The notes beneath the pieces were generated by a model. It was not told the origin of the DNA. It worked only from the letters and a program-made list of their open reading frames with translations, and made no database searches. The position numbers were made by a program, and so were the translations under genes. Of a DNA stretch of 58,194 nt, positions 28,094 to 37,419 are shown piece by piece. Origin of the DNA: Sporosarcina limicola (GTDB taxonomy: Bacteria; Bacillota; Bacilli; Bacillales_A; Planococcaceae); assembly GCF_014873855.1 (NCBI RefSeq), contig NZ_JADBEL010000012.1, positions 67,689 to 125,882 on the forward strand. Reading direction: 5' to 3'. Every line of letters begins with the position of its first letter. Within the stretch, counting starts at the first letter, position 1.

Positions 28094-28867
28094 TTATCTT
28101 CCTCTAAATTCAGATTTTCTTTTTTGCATAAAAGCGTTTACACCTTCACGATGATCTTCTGTCAATCCTGCGATGCGCTGACCTTGTGCCTCTTTTTCAA
28201 GGTAATCTTCGAATGAAAGATTCGTTGCGTCTTTCAATGAACGCTTTATGAGGCCAATCGCCTTGGTCGGCATCGAAGCAAGACGCGCTGAAAATGCGGT
28301 GACTTCCTTTGTCCAGTTATCTTCCTCGATAGCACGTAAAGCAAGACCAAGTTCAACAGCCTGCTCCGCAGTTACTTTCTCCCCTAATATCGCAAGTTCT
28401 GCCGCTTTTGCAAGACCGACAAGCTTTGATAGATAGTAAAGGTTACCGGAGTCTGGAATAAGTCCAACGTGAATAAAAGCATTCATTAAACTAGCACGCT
28501 CAGAAATAAGCCTGAAATCACAAGCAAGCGCAAGGCTGAATCCCGCCCCCGCGGCTACGCCATTAATGGCCGCTATGATTGGCTTTTCACATTGGCGTAT
28601 CTGCATAATCATTGGACCATAATGATCACGCAGCACTTGCCCGTGATCCATTTCTTCCGTCACTTCCGATAAATCCTGTCCCGAACAAAATGCACGTCCC
28701 TCGCCTGTAATAACAACACAACGGACGTCGTCATCCTGGGCAGCCGATCGTATCGCATCTTTGATTTCTCGATTCATCTGGGCAATAAACGCATTCAATT
28801 TATCGGGACGGTTTAAAGTGAGCCAGGCAACACCATCTTTTATATCGTAGGTAATCGTTTCAAACAT
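28094..28867 (-). CDS. paaG: 1,2-epoxyphenylacetyl-CoA isomerase (PaaG-like)
   Basis: This 257-residue crotonase-fold protein has CSGQDLSE and GVAAGAGFSLALACDF forming the oxyanion hole. It also has the PaaG-type segment FIHVGLIPDSGN, where the Asp is the key acid and the usual hydratase Glu is absent. PaaG converts ring-epoxide phenylacetyl-CoA to the oxepin form and later shifts the double bond of the dehydroadipyl product. GGAGGCGAGG precedes the ATG. It is 15 bases from the hydratase gene upstream and 14 from the aldehyde dehydrogenase gene. Confidence 0.88.
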   Translation of the reverse strand: MFETITYDIKDGVAWLTLNRPDKLNAFIAQMNREIKDAIRSAAQDDDVRCVVITGEGRAFCSGQDLSEVTEEMDHGQVLRDHYGPMIMQIRQCEKPIIAAINGVAAGAGFSLALACDFRLISERASLMNAFIHVGLIPDSGNLYYLSKLVGLAKAAELAILGEKVTAEQAVELGLALRAIEEDNWTKEVTAFSARLASMPTKAIGLIKRSLKDATNLSFEDYLEKEAQGQRIAGLTEDHREGVNAFMQKRKSEFRGR

Positions 28868-28882
28868 GAAGCCTCGCCTCCT

Positions 28883-29659
28883 TCATTTCCCTTTATAATT
28901 CGGCTTTCTCTTTTCAATAAAAGCTTTCATACCTTCTTTTTGATCTTCCGAGGAAAACAGTAGATAGAAGTTTTTTCGCTCATATTGCATTCCTTCGTAA
29001 AGTGGGTAATCCACCGCTTTATTTACAGAATCTTTGATAAGTCGCAGGGATAATGGCGGCATGACCGTGAGTCTACCCGCAAATCTAAGGGCTTCTTCCA
29101 TTAATACCTCAGGAGAAACGATCCGATTAATGACTCCATGATTTAACAGTTCTTCAGCCTGGATTCGTTCCCCAGTCCATAACCACTCAAGCGCCTTTGA
29201 TTTGCCAACTAACTTTGTTAACCGCTGCGTTCCACCTGCACCTGGCATAACACCAAGACTCACTTCTGGAAAAGAGAATTCCGTTCCGCTCGCCGCAATC
29301 AGCATGTCACAACAAAGGGCAAGTTCAAAGCCCCCACCAAAGACGAAGCCATGAACAGCACCGATTACCGGTTTTTTAATAAGAGCAAGCTTATCCCAAT
29401 CCTCAAACTGATTTAACAATTCAAGATGGATTGGATCCGCTTCAGCCATCTCATCGATATCGGCACCTGCCGAAAAAGCACGACCTTTTCCGGCAATCAG
29501 AATAACACGTACGTCATCATTTCTATCAAATGACTCCATCGCACGCAAAATTTCGCTAACCATCTTACGATTCAATGAATTATATTGACGGGGCCGATTC
29601 AACTCAATAACCGCGATCTGATTGTCGATCGTTGTGTCAATGAACTCATAATCGCTCAT
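28883..29659 (-). CDS. paaF: Enoyl-CoA hydratase, probable 2,3-dehydroadipyl-CoA hydratase
   Basis: This 258-residue crotonase has SAGADIDEMAEADP, GFVFGGGFELALCCDM and FPEVSLGVMPGAGGTQRL, with the Glu of a true hydratase in PEVSLG. Position next to paaG and the intact hydratase site point to PaaF. The similar enzyme at 23581 is an alternative holder of that role. Its ATG overlaps by one base the TAA of the EthD-like gene (TAATG). It probably functions in the beta-oxidation-like half of the pathway. Confidence 0.85.
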   Translation of the reverse strand: MSDYEFIDTTIDNQIAVIELNRPRQYNSLNRKMVSEILRAMESFDRNDDVRVILIAGKGRAFSAGADIDEMAEADPIHLELLNQFEDWDKLALIKKPVIGAVHGFVFGGGFELALCCDMLIAASGTEFSFPEVSLGVMPGAGGTQRLTKLVGKSKALEWLWTGERIQAEELLNHGVINRIVSPEVLMEEALRFAGRLTVMPPLSLRLIKDSVNKAVDYPLYEGMQYERKNFYLLFSSEDQKEGMKAFIEKRKPNYKGK

Positions 29660-29961
29660 TATGCGTCCTCGCCAATCATTAACGTGACAATTTTACCCGC
29701 GAAGCCCATCAAGTCTTTCCCTGAAGCTTTCCCCTCATCTGAACGAAGACCTGCTTGAAGCGATTGCAAATCATCATAGATCATCTCGCACATTAAGTAG
29801 TAAGCCGCTTCGCCTCCCATTGGAGAACCAGTCATTTTCGTCACTTTCATTTCACGTAGACCCGGGATTTTTGCAGTGATTGGTGCATGCACATTGAAGT
29901 AATGATTATCGAATTCTTCTTTGTTCTCAGGTTGTTTATAAAGCGCAATTAGTTTAGTCAT
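29659..29961 (-). CDS. EthD-family dimeric alpha+beta barrel protein
   Basis: This 100-residue protein matches the EthD family: MTKLIALYKQPENKEEFDNHY at the start, with HAPITAKIPGLREM and GKIVTLMIGEDA later. Family members form ferredoxin-like dimeric barrels and act as small enzymes or protectants next to oxygenases. It is placed between paaD and paaF, with GGAGGAG before the ATG and a one-base overlap with the next gene. It is therefore part of the paa operon. A role in handling reactive oxepin or semialdehyde intermediates is conceivable but is only inference. Confidence 0.8.
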   Translation of the reverse strand: MTKLIALYKQPENKEEFDNHYFNVHAPITAKIPGLREMKVTKMTGSPMGGEAAYYLMCEMIYDDLQSLQAGLRSDEGKASGKDLMGFAGKIVTLMIGEDA

Positions 29962-29976
29962 TTTTTCTCCTCCATT

Positions 29977-30477
29977 TTACATTAATGTTGATACAGGTTT
30001 CATCGCTTCAAAAGGGGTTTTACAACTCCTGCAGTATAAAATACTTCTACAAGCCGTTGGTCCAAAAATATTTTCCATCGTCACATAGGTAGAGTCACAG
30101 TACGGGCAATCCACATGCCATGAACCATCTTCCTCCAAGTGGCGGGGCGGGGCCGCAATTCCAAACTCTTTCAATCCCGCACGCCCTTGTTCAGTAACTC
30201 GATCCGAGGTCCATGGCGGGCTGTATATGAAATCTACGGTTACTTCAGCTACCCCAGGAATACCTTGCACTGCCTTCCTCGTATTCTCCCTTATAATCTC
30301 AAGGGCTGGACAGCCTAGAAACGTGGGTAGCAAAGTCACTGTAACGTGGTTGTTTTCCGCTTCGATTTTCTCTACCATTCCGAGATCCACAATGCTTACC
30401 GTATCAATTTCCGGGTCTTTGACATTCCAAAGAACTTGTAACACTGTGTCATTCTTCAAATCTGTAGTAGTAACCAT
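29977..30477 (-). CDS. paaD: PaaD, phenylacetyl-CoA epoxidase assembly subunit (MIP18 family)
   Basis: This 166-residue protein has an N-terminal MIP18/DUF59 domain (VKDPEIDTVSIVDLGMV, FLGCPALE). A C-terminal zinc-ribbon-like part with CPYCDS and YCRSCKTPF is typical of PaaD. PaaD is thought to help mature the iron sites of the epoxidase or its reductase. ATG 30477 follows AAAGAGGTG; a GTG at 30486 overlaps that site and is unlikely. The start is 27 bases from the paaC stop. Confidence 0.92.
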   Translation of the reverse strand: MVTTTDLKNDTVLQVLWNVKDPEIDTVSIVDLGMVEKIEAENNHVTVTLLPTFLGCPALEIIRENTRKAVQGIPGVAEVTVDFIYSPPWTSDRVTEQGRAGLKEFGIAAPPRHLEEDGSWHVDCPYCDSTYVTMENIFGPTACRSILYCRSCKTPFEAMKPVSTLM

Positions 30478-30503
30478 TACAGACACCTCTTTCTAAATTC
30501 GAA

Positions 30504-31316
30504 TTACCAACTGGCAGAAAGATCCATTCTGTACACTTCAGATAAGGTTGCAATCGCTTCCACCAAATCCCTTGTATGCTCACCATTACGACCATTTCTT
30601 TCCGCGTTTTTGGGAACCACTGGCAAATCATTACCTAGTTTTTCAAACATAGGCGTAATTGCCAAGATCCAATTTTCTTCCAAATCTTCTTCTGTTGCAA
30701 TGATATCAAAACGTTCAATCGCTTCTTTTTGGTCGCCGTATGAAAACACGTCCCCAAAATCCGCCATAACTAACTTAATCGCATCGGTCATTCTTACCTT
30801 CGCATCTTCTGTGGAGCTAAGTAACTGTTCGAACCACACTCTCCAATGCATTAAATGATAATAAATTTCCATATTAACTTTGATTGCCACTTCCGCAAGA
30901 GGTTCATATGAACTGTTACGTAGAGAATCAATCTTCACTTTTTTAGCTTGTGTATAAAAATAGCTTCTCACAACAGTATATGCCCAGTCATATTGAGGTG
31001 TATCCATGTAATACCCTTCTCCGTTCACCCGCTCCGTCAAGACACTATTTCGTCTTTCTTCAGCAGGTCGTAGATGGGCTAAATCATCGGCCTTCCCCGC
31101 TCCCAGGTTTTCCAATAACATATAATACATTGCCGAGTGTCCCATTGTATCTTGCGTGATTGAAGAAGATGCAACATCTTCTTCAATATGGGGTGCAAGA
31201 CCTAGCCATTCAGATGCGCGATATGAAAAGAGAAAGTCATCATCAGCCAGCTGGAATAGAAGCGCTTTCACTGCTTCCCGCTCTTCGACACTTAATACTT
31301 TTTCCGTATTACTCAT
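30504..31316 (-). CDS. paaC: PaaC, structural subunit of the phenylacetyl-CoA epoxidase
   Basis: This 270-residue ferritin-like helical protein has the PaaC pattern LLFQLADDDFLFSYRASEWLGLAPHIEEDVA and MHWRVWFEQLL. PaaC forms the catalytic core heterodimer with PaaA but lacks the complete diiron set. ATG 31316 overlaps the paaB TGA (ATGA) and follows GGGGGAAG. The longer frame from 31337 runs into paaB and is rejected. The order paaA-paaB-paaC-paaD is the standard one. Confidence 0.93.
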   Translation of the reverse strand: MSNTEKVLSVEEREAVKALLFQLADDDFLFSYRASEWLGLAPHIEEDVASSSITQDTMGHSAMYYMLLENLGAGKADDLAHLRPAEERRNSVLTERVNGEGYYMDTPQYDWAYTVVRSYFYTQAKKVKIDSLRNSSYEPLAEVAIKVNMEIYYHLMHWRVWFEQLLSSTEDAKVRMTDAIKLVMADFGDVFSYGDQKEAIERFDIIATEEDLEENWILAITPMFEKLGNDLPVVPKNAERNGRNGEHTRDLVEAIATLSEVYRMDLSASW

Positions 31317-31663
31317 TTCTTTCTTCCCCCTGCCCATGACAATATTTCCTTTTCATCCAGCATGCCTTGTTCGTATTCGCGCCACTTTTTCCGCAAATAA
31401 CCATAGCCCTTTGTTGTTCGGTAATCTTTATTGTCCAGTCTTGGAAGCGACATTCTCTCTTCCTCACTCATACTGCGGACATTCTTTCGATTTACAACCC
31501 AGATGTCTACAACAGGTTCGCGACGCATAAAGTTTTCCTGCGCCAAGATTAGTGCCATATCTTCATTTGGAGCGAGCAAGTTGAATTGATGTTGAAATGA
31601 AGATGTTGGTGTCCGCTTGCTAAATACTTCATATTCCTGATAAAACGATTTCGTTTCTGACAT
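31313..31663 (-). CDS. paaB: PaaB subunit of the phenylacetyl-CoA epoxidase
   Basis: This 116-residue subunit has YEVFSKRTPTSSFQHQFNLLAPN at the start and REPVVDIWVVNRKNV in the middle. These match the PaaB family, a small subunit bridging the PaaAC heterodimers. AAAGGGGAA precedes the ATG. It overlaps paaC by four bases and lies 28 bases downstream of paaA. The C-terminal extension (YRTTKGYGYLRKKWREYEQG) is longer than in the E. coli protein, as is common in Gram-positive forms. Confidence 0.93.
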   Translation of the reverse strand: MSETKSFYQEYEVFSKRTPTSSFQHQFNLLAPNEDMALILAQENFMRREPVVDIWVVNRKNVRSMSEEERMSLPRLDNKDYRTTKGYGYLRKKWREYEQGMLDEKEILSWAGGRKK

Positions 31664-31691
31664 TATCCTCGATTCCCCTTTCTACACCCAT

Positions 31692-32636
31692 TTAGTTTAC
31701 CTTTGCACTAAGTGCTTCACGAACCCACGCGTTGTTTTCATATGATGAACGACGTAGATTTAAACGCGCCTGTGATCGCGGTCCATTATTGCTAATAATT
31801 TTTCTGAATTCCGCCCAGTCTGGCTGTTGGTAAATCCATTCCTTACTTTCTTCATTAAAATAAATTGTTTCATCTGGGATTGTCATTCCGAGTGATAGAA
31901 TACGTGGAACATACTTATCCAAGAAACTTTGGCGTAACTCTTCGTTCGTATTGATACGAATTTTGTATCTAATCGTAGCTTCTTGTTTAGATGTACCTGT
32001 TGTAGCTTTACTTTCAGGTCCAAAGAACATAAGAAGTGAGGGCCACCAACGATTCAATGCATCTTGGACCATCGCTTTCTGTACGTCTGTTCCTTCCGCA
32101 AGCGCCATAATGATTGCTTCGCCGTGTTGCGCATGGAATACTTCTTCCGCACAAATACGCTGCAAAGCTTTTGCGTACGGTCCGTATGAAGCACCAAGCA
32201 TATTTGTCTGTGTGATGATGGCCGCTCCATCAACAAGCCAACCAATTAACCCTGCGTCTGCCCAGGTTTTCGTTTCCATATGGAAGACATTATGAAACTT
32301 CAAGTCTTCATTAAACAGATCTTGCATCAAATCGCCACGCGTTTTTCCATACGGTTTTAACAAATCCTCCACCACACGAAGAAGAAGCTGGCCATGACCC
32401 ATCTCATCTTGTACTTTCGCCATAATCCCAAGTTTCCGATAAAGCGACGGAGCTTTAGGCACCCATTCTTTTTCAGGAAGAGCACCCATAATTTCACTCA
32501 TTCCATGCATTGAGATTAATTTAATTAACGTATCTCGATATTCCCGAGGCATCCAATCGTCTGCTTCAATTTTTTCTCCTGCAACAATCCGCTTCATAAA
32601 ATAGATCATTTTTTGATCTTCAGTCATTATAACCAT
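31692..32636 (-). CDS. paaA: PaaA, catalytic diiron subunit of the phenylacetyl-CoA epoxidase
   Basis: This 314-residue ferritin-like protein has the diiron ligands visible in KVQDEMGHGQLL (ExxH) and CAEEVFHAQHGEA (ExxH), with further carboxylates in the flanking helices. With PaaC and PaaB it epoxidises the ring of phenylacetyl-CoA using O2 and two electrons. ATG 32636 follows GAGGGAGG; the frame extends to 32711 without a site. It is the first gene of the catabolic operon and has a clear promoter at 32735-32763. Confidence 0.95.
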   Translation of the reverse strand: MVIMTEDQKMIYFMKRIVAGEKIEADDWMPREYRDTLIKLISMHGMSEIMGALPEKEWVPKAPSLYRKLGIMAKVQDEMGHGQLLLRVVEDLLKPYGKTRGDLMQDLFNEDLKFHNVFHMETKTWADAGLIGWLVDGAAIITQTNMLGASYGPYAKALQRICAEEVFHAQHGEAIIMALAEGTDVQKAMVQDALNRWWPSLLMFFGPESKATTGTSKQEATIRYKIRINTNEELRQSFLDKYVPRILSLGMTIPDETIYFNEESKEWIYQQPDWAEFRKIISNNGPRSQARLNLRRSSYENNAWVREALSAKVN

Positions 32637-32700
32637 GTACTTTTTTCCTCCCTCACACCAATTTGTATTAAAACGCTTGTAAATGATGTAACAGTTTTTA

Positions 32701-32763
32701 AACGACAACAAACTATGTTGTTATATATAAGAATAGTATAGTACATCGATATATTTAATGCAA
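32701..32763 (-). promoter_or_regulatory. paaA promoter with overlapping inverted repeat (candidate repressor site)
   Basis: On the minus strand TTGCAT (32758-32763) and TATACT (32735-32740) are 17 bases apart, a good sigma-A promoter. Just downstream lies the perfect inverted repeat ACAACA-5-TGTTGT (32705-32721), near the expected transcription start. A protein bound there would block initiation, so PaaX or a TetR-type PaaR are candidates. The leader to the paaA start is about 90 bases. Confidence 0.6.
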
Positions 32764-32867
32764 ATGTATTCTGATTAATTTAAATCATATGTCTTCACAT
32801 TACATGGAGAAAATGATGCAATCGGGATACATGCGATTATATGAGTAGTGACATTAAATTAAATTTG

Positions 32868-33149
<282 letters not shown>

Positions 33150-34172
33150 TCACTGTCCGACTTTCACTTTCTTATCTTCTGTTTGCTCCATAAGCGTTGT
33201 ACTGTGAACCGCTTGTACTTTCGCCGTTGGATCAATGTAGACCTTCGCGTTACTAATCGCTGTTGGGGCCTCGCCAAATCCGGTTGCAATCAACTTCACT
33301 TTTCCTTCATACGTGCAAATATCTCCAGCTGCGTAAATACCCTCAATATTCGTTTCCATTTTCGAGTTGACGACGATGCTGTTTTTTTCTATTTCAAGAC
33401 CCCATTCGCTAATCGGACCGAGCGAAGAAATAAAACCATGATTTATGATCACTTCATCAACAGCAACCACTTCTTGATCGCCCTTCACTTTTTCAAGGAC
33501 AACCTGTTCGATGCTATTTTCACCAATAAATTCGATAGGGATGAACGGCGTCTTGACTTCCACTGATGAGTTCATTAAGTTTTCCACACTAGCTTCATGC
33601 GCACGGAATTTATCTCTGCGATGTATGAGCGTCACTTTTTCCGCGATTGGTTCAAGCATCAGTGACCAGTCAACAGCCGAGTCGCCTCCGCCAAAAACGT
33701 GGACATTCTTACCCGCGAACTGGTTTAAATTCTTTATGAAGTAATGCAAGTTTTTCCCTTCATATTTCTCTGCTGTCTCAATTCCTAGTTTTTTCGGCTG
33801 AAATGCCCCGTTACCTGCCGTGATAATAATGGCTTTTGAAAAATGTACCGCATGATTTGTGGTCAATTTAAACGTACCATCCTCTAGTTTCTCCACTTGT
33901 CGAACATCCTGTTCAAGTGTGATCATCGGTTCGAACTGAGACATTTGTTCCACCAAGTTATCAATGAGCCCCTGCCCACTGATTTTCGGAAATCCAGCTA
34001 TATCGTAAATATATTTTTCAGGATATAACGCGGAGAGCTGACCTCCGATTTGTGGAAGGCTTTCAATAATGTTCACAGACATTTTTCTCATGCCAGCGTA
34101 AAATGCTGTAAATAACCCAACAGGACCTCCACCAATCACTGTCACATCAAAGACATTCTCATCGTTACTCAT
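33150..34172 (-). CDS. Ferredoxin--NADP+ reductase (YumC type)
   Basis: This 340-residue thioredoxin-reductase-like flavoprotein has the FAD motif [10 protein letters not shown], the NADPH motif [11 protein letters not shown] and the FAD tail [14 protein letters not shown]. It lacks the CxxC of thioredoxin reductase, as expected for YumC-type reductases. It would reduce ferredoxin with NADPH. It heads a two-gene unit with the ferredoxin, under the promoter TTGACA-17-TAATAT at 34364-34392. The pair sits between the transporter operon and the epoxidase operon, so a link to PaaABC is likely. Confidence 0.92.
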   Translation of the reverse strand: MSNDENVFDVTVIGGGPVGLFTAFYAGMRKMSVNIIESLPQIGGQLSALYPEKYIYDIAGFPKISGQGLIDNLVEQMSQFEPMITLEQDVRQVEKLEDGTFKLTTNHAVHFSKAIIITAGNGAFQPKKLGIETAEKYEGKNLHYFIKNLNQFAGKNVHVFGGGDSAVDWSLMLEPIAEKVTLIHRRDKFRAHEASVENLMNSSVEVKTPFIPIEFIGENSIEQVVLEKVKGDQEVVAVDEVIINHGFISSLGPISEWGLEIEKNSIVVNSKMETNIEGIYAAGDICTYEGKVKLIATGFGEAPTAISNAKVYIDPTAKVQAVHSTTLMEQTEDKKVKVGQ

Positions 34173-34340
34173 AAATAGACTCCTCTTCTCCAGTTTCTAG
34201 TTTCACTTTCCCGCGTATTAGCAACTATCGCTCTAAATACATATTATATAAATCTCATCATCCCGTAAAAGAAGTCTGCAATGAGATTTCTCATTCCTCC
34301 AATCATCACGTTTGATTATATAACGTAATTAAAACGACTC

Positions 34341-34392
34341 ACTTAGTTTATGTTATACAAAGTATATTAATACTTAGTTTAAACAGTGTCAA
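34341..34392 (-). promoter_or_regulatory. Promoter of the reductase-ferredoxin operon with paired direct repeats
   Basis: TTGACA (34387-34392) and TAATAT (34364-34369) on the minus strand have a 17-base gap, near consensus. The plus-strand word ACTTAGTTTA occurs at 34341-34350 and 34372-34381, 31 bases apart. That is about three helical turns, so both lie on the same face and flank the -10. They are candidate regulator sites. Confidence 0.6.
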
Positions 34393-34468
34393 CCAATGCA
34401 GGCGATGGTTTATCGAAAAAATGATTACTTCATCCCTATCAAAGAATAAGTTCCTTCCATATAATATG

Positions 34469-34506
34469 AAACAAGATGCCGTTATATTTGTAATGGCATC
34501 TTGTTT
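34469..34506. terminator. Terminator hairpin after the liv-type operon
   Basis: GAAACAAGATGCC (34468-34480) pairs with GGCATCTTGTTTC (34495-34507). It separates the transporter operon (minus strand, ends at 34634) from the reductase promoter. T-richness is moderate on both strands. Confidence 0.7.
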
Positions 34507-34633
34507 CTATATAAGTTGAATTTAAGTTTTACATTTTTGTTGATTCAACATATGCTTGTTTGACGCGTTTGTTTCAATTATTCAAGTATAAATGGGCCGA
34601 TAGATCTTTCGTTCAACTTATATAAGTTCTTAT

Positions 34634-35839
34634 TTATTTTTCAAGTAACATCCATTTACCATCTTTAACAACCGCCATAACCAAGCTATCCGCTGTTAAA
34701 CCATTATGATCTTTATCAGAAAAGTTGAACACACCTGTTGTACCGATCCAGTTAGTAATATTATTCTCCAAGTGTTCACGAATTGCTTCACGATCTGTAG
34801 CTCCGTTTTTCAACGCATCGATTACAAGCATAATGTTGTCATAGCCGTAAGAACCGAAGTTTGTTGGCTCACTACTGTACTTATCCGTATACGCTTTGTA
34901 GAAAGAAGAAATGGCATCGAATTGTACATCATCCCCAGAAATCTGGCTAGGGAAGAGTAGTTTACCTGTAGGGATAACTACACCTTCAGCAGCAGCTTCA
35001 GCTAATGTAATAAAGTTCTGGTTTGCAATTCCGTGACTTCCGATAATAGGCAAGTCAATACCTAAATCACGTGTGTTTTTCGCCACAACTGCCGGTCCAG
35101 GATTTGTACCCCAAACAACAATCGCTTCTGCTTTTGCTCCGTTGATTTTTGTAAGTTGTGCACTCATATCAGGATCTTGTGTGTTGTAGCTTTCTTTTGC
35201 TACAATTTCAATTTTGTATTCGTCCGCGAGTGCTTCCATTTGCTCAAGTCCACTTGAACCAAATGCGTTGGAGTCAATAATCGTCCCAATCTTGCTGATC
35301 CCCTGCTCATTCAAGTACATATACACACGCTCAACCGCATGTCTGTCAGATTGTGGTGTTTTGAACACCCATTTTGCATCTTCAACAGGCTCAACAATAT
35401 GTGTACTTGCTGCCGCCGAAATCATCGGTACTTGCTGCTGTAACGCAATTCCTTTAATTGCAAGGCTCTCCCCACTACCTGATGAACCTAGAAGTACAAG
35501 AACTTTTTCATCATTAATCAAACGGTTTGCTTCCTGTGTTGCTTTTTCTTGACTTGATTCATCGTCGGCTAAAATAATTTTCAACGGAACCCCGTTAATG
35601 CCGCCTTCACTATTGATTTTCTCTTCTATTAACTTCGTTGCATTCCATTCTGGCTCGCCAAGCGGGCTATTTGGTCCGGTTTTTGAGTAGATTGCTCCGA
35701 TTTTATACTCGCTTACTTCCCCAGAGCCTGCACTGCCACCCGCTTTACCAGCTTCTTCTTTCTCTACGCTTTCGCTACATGCCGCAAGAAACAATGCAGT
35801 CATCATAGCCAAAAGCAATGGCAATAGTAATTTTCTCAT
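34634..35839 (-). CDS. Liv-type ABC transporter substrate-binding lipoprotein
   Basis: This 401-residue binding protein has a lipoprotein signal peptide (basic MRK, hydrophobic stretch, lipobox LAAC at about 18-21) and a type I periplasmic-binding fold with IGAIYSKTGPNSPLGEPEW. It should be anchored on the outer face of the membrane and deliver substrate to the permeases encoded upstream. It is the last gene of the paaK-liv operon. The family binds branched-chain amino acids, amides and also aromatic acids. Here an aromatic acid such as phenylacetate is inferred from the operon only. Confidence 0.88.
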   Translation of the reverse strand: MRKLLLPLLLAMMTALFLAACSESVEKEEAGKAGGSAGSGEVSEYKIGAIYSKTGPNSPLGEPEWNATKLIEEKINSEGGINGVPLKIILADDESSQEKATQEANRLINDEKVLVLLGSSGSGESLAIKGIALQQQVPMISAAASTHIVEPVEDAKWVFKTPQSDRHAVERVYMYLNEQGISKIGTIIDSNAFGSSGLEQMEALADEYKIEIVAKESYNTQDPDMSAQLTKINGAKAEAIVVWGTNPGPAVVAKNTRDLGIDLPIIGSHGIANQNFITLAEAAAEGVVIPTGKLLFPSQISGDDVQFDAISSFYKAYTDKYSSEPTNFGSYGYDNIMLVIDALKNGATDREAIREHLENNITNWIGTTGVFNFSDKDHNGLTADSLVMAVVKDGKWMLLEK

Positions 35840-35857
35840 TAGTAGTTATCCCCCATT

Positions 35858-36598
35858 TTAGTTTACTGTGTGGCCCAAATACGCTTCTTTTACTTCAGGA
35901 TCATTCAACAATTCTTTAGAACTTCCACTTTTGACAATTTCACCGTGGGAAATAACATATCCACGGTCAGCAACTTTTAAAGATGCGGTAACATTCTGTT
36001 CGATCAATAATACTGTTGTACCGAATTCAGCACGTAAATTCCGGACAAGTTCAAGCACATCTTTGGCAATCAGCGGAGCCAATCCCAACGAAGGTTCGTC
36101 AAGCAAAAGCAACTCCGGCTCCGCCATGACTCCTCGGGCAATGGCGAGCATCTGTTGTTGCCCCCCAGACATCGTTCCACCTAGCTGATTTTTCCTGTCC
36201 TTTAATATCGGAAATAAATCAAAAACTTTTCCAATATTTTTTTCAATGTTTTTCATTTTTGATTTTTTACGATGATGATAGGCACCTAAATATAAATTGT
36301 CCAACACTGTCATCGTTGAAAATACTTGCCGGTGTTCAGGAACATGTACAAGATGTTTTTCAACGACTTTTTCCGCTTCCATTCCAGCGATATTAACCCC
36401 CTGGTAGATAATACTGCCACCAGTTGGCTTCAGAAGTCCTGAAATCGTTTGTAATAATGTTGTTTTACCGGCCCCATTCGCTCCGAGCAACGCAACGATT
36501 TCTCCTTTATTGATAGCTAAGGAGACGCCTTTCAATGCTTGAATAGGTCCATAACTGACCGATAAATCGATGACCTCCATTAATTTATCCCCGTTCAT
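35858..36598 (-). CDS. Liv-type ABC transporter ATPase (LivF-like)
   Basis: This 246-residue ATPase has Walker A LLGANGAGKTTLLQ, signature MSGGQQQMLAIARG, Walker B LLLLDEPSLGLAP and the H-loop position as LLIEQN, which is normal for LivF. It powers the transporter together with the LivG-like ATPase. Its ATG overlaps the LivG stop (ATGA) and follows GGAGGAGG. The substrate-binding lipoprotein gene follows after 18 bases. Confidence 0.9.
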   Translation of the reverse strand: MNGDKLMEVIDLSVSYGPIQALKGVSLAINKGEIVALLGANGAGKTTLLQTISGLLKPTGGSIIYQGVNIAGMEAEKVVEKHLVHVPEHRQVFSTMTVLDNLYLGAYHHRKKSKMKNIEKNIGKVFDLFPILKDRKNQLGGTMSGGQQQMLAIARGVMAEPELLLLDEPSLGLAPLIAKDVLELVRNLRAEFGTTVLLIEQNVTASLKVADRGYVISHGEIVKSGSSKELLNDPEVKEAYLGHTVN

Positions 36599-37380
36599 AT
36601 CGCCTCCTCCTCCACCTCTTCTTCATCTATATCAGCACCTAAGTAGGCAGTGATAACAGCTTCATTCTCCTGAATTTCTTTCGGTGTACCTTCAGCTATT
36701 TTAACTCCCTGATCCAGAACGACGAGCTTATCACAAATGCTCATGACAAGATCCATATCATGTTCGACAACCAGAACTGTAACACCCGTATCACGCACTT
36801 TGTTGATCAATGCACTCATTTCCTGTGTCTCTTTATGATTCAGACCAGCCGCGATTTCATCCAGTAGCAATAGTTTCGGTTCTGTTGCAAAAGCTCTCGC
36901 GAATTCAAGTAGACGTAATTTTCCAAGTGACAAGCTGGATGCCTTCTGATCAAAAATGTCTTGCAAACCGAAAAATGCTAAGTAACTCATCGCCTGATCA
37001 TATACTTTCCGCTCTTTTCTGGTTATTCCAAGAAGTAACGATGCCATTCCAAACAAGTTTGTCTTCGTTTGCATATGCTGACCGACCATTACATTTTCGA
37101 TGACCGTCATATTCTTAAATACTTGCAAGTTTTGGAAGGTTCGTGAAATTCCCAATGGTGCAACTTGATATGCAGGCAACTTTTCAATGCGTGTCCCCTG
37201 AAAGGTAATAGTTCCCGTAGTAGGCGGAAAAACAGAAGAAATCATATTGAACATGGTACTCTTCCCCGCACCATTTGGTCCGATCAGCCCAACGATTTGT
37301 CCTTCTTCGACTGTAAATGAAACTTCACTATTGGCCACGACACCGCCAAATCTTTTCGTAATAGAGTCAACCTGTAACAA
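36595..37380 (-). CDS. Liv-type ABC transporter ATPase (LivG-like)
   Basis: This 261-residue ATPase has Walker A LIGPNGAGKSTMFN, a signature region LSLGKLRLLEFARA, Walker B LLLLDEIAAGLN and the H-loop VVEHDM. The last residues include the acidic tail DIDEEEVEEE. The start is TTG 37380 with GAGG about 9 bases upstream; no better ATG is present. It pairs with the LivF-like ATPase by a four-base gene overlap. Confidence 0.9.
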   Translation of the reverse strand: MLQVDSITKRFGGVVANSEVSFTVEEGQIVGLIGPNGAGKSTMFNMISSVFPPTTGTITFQGTRIEKLPAYQVAPLGISRTFQNLQVFKNMTVIENVMVGQHMQTKTNLFGMASLLLGITRKERKVYDQAMSYLAFFGLQDIFDQKASSLSLGKLRLLEFARAFATEPKLLLLDEIAAGLNHKETQEMSALINKVRDTGVTVLVVEHDMDLVMSICDKLVVLDQGVKIAEGTPKEIQENEAVITAYLGADIDEEEVEEEAI

Positions 37381-37419
37381 TTAAAATCGCCTCACTTTCA
37401 TGAAATCACCTTTTTTTCA

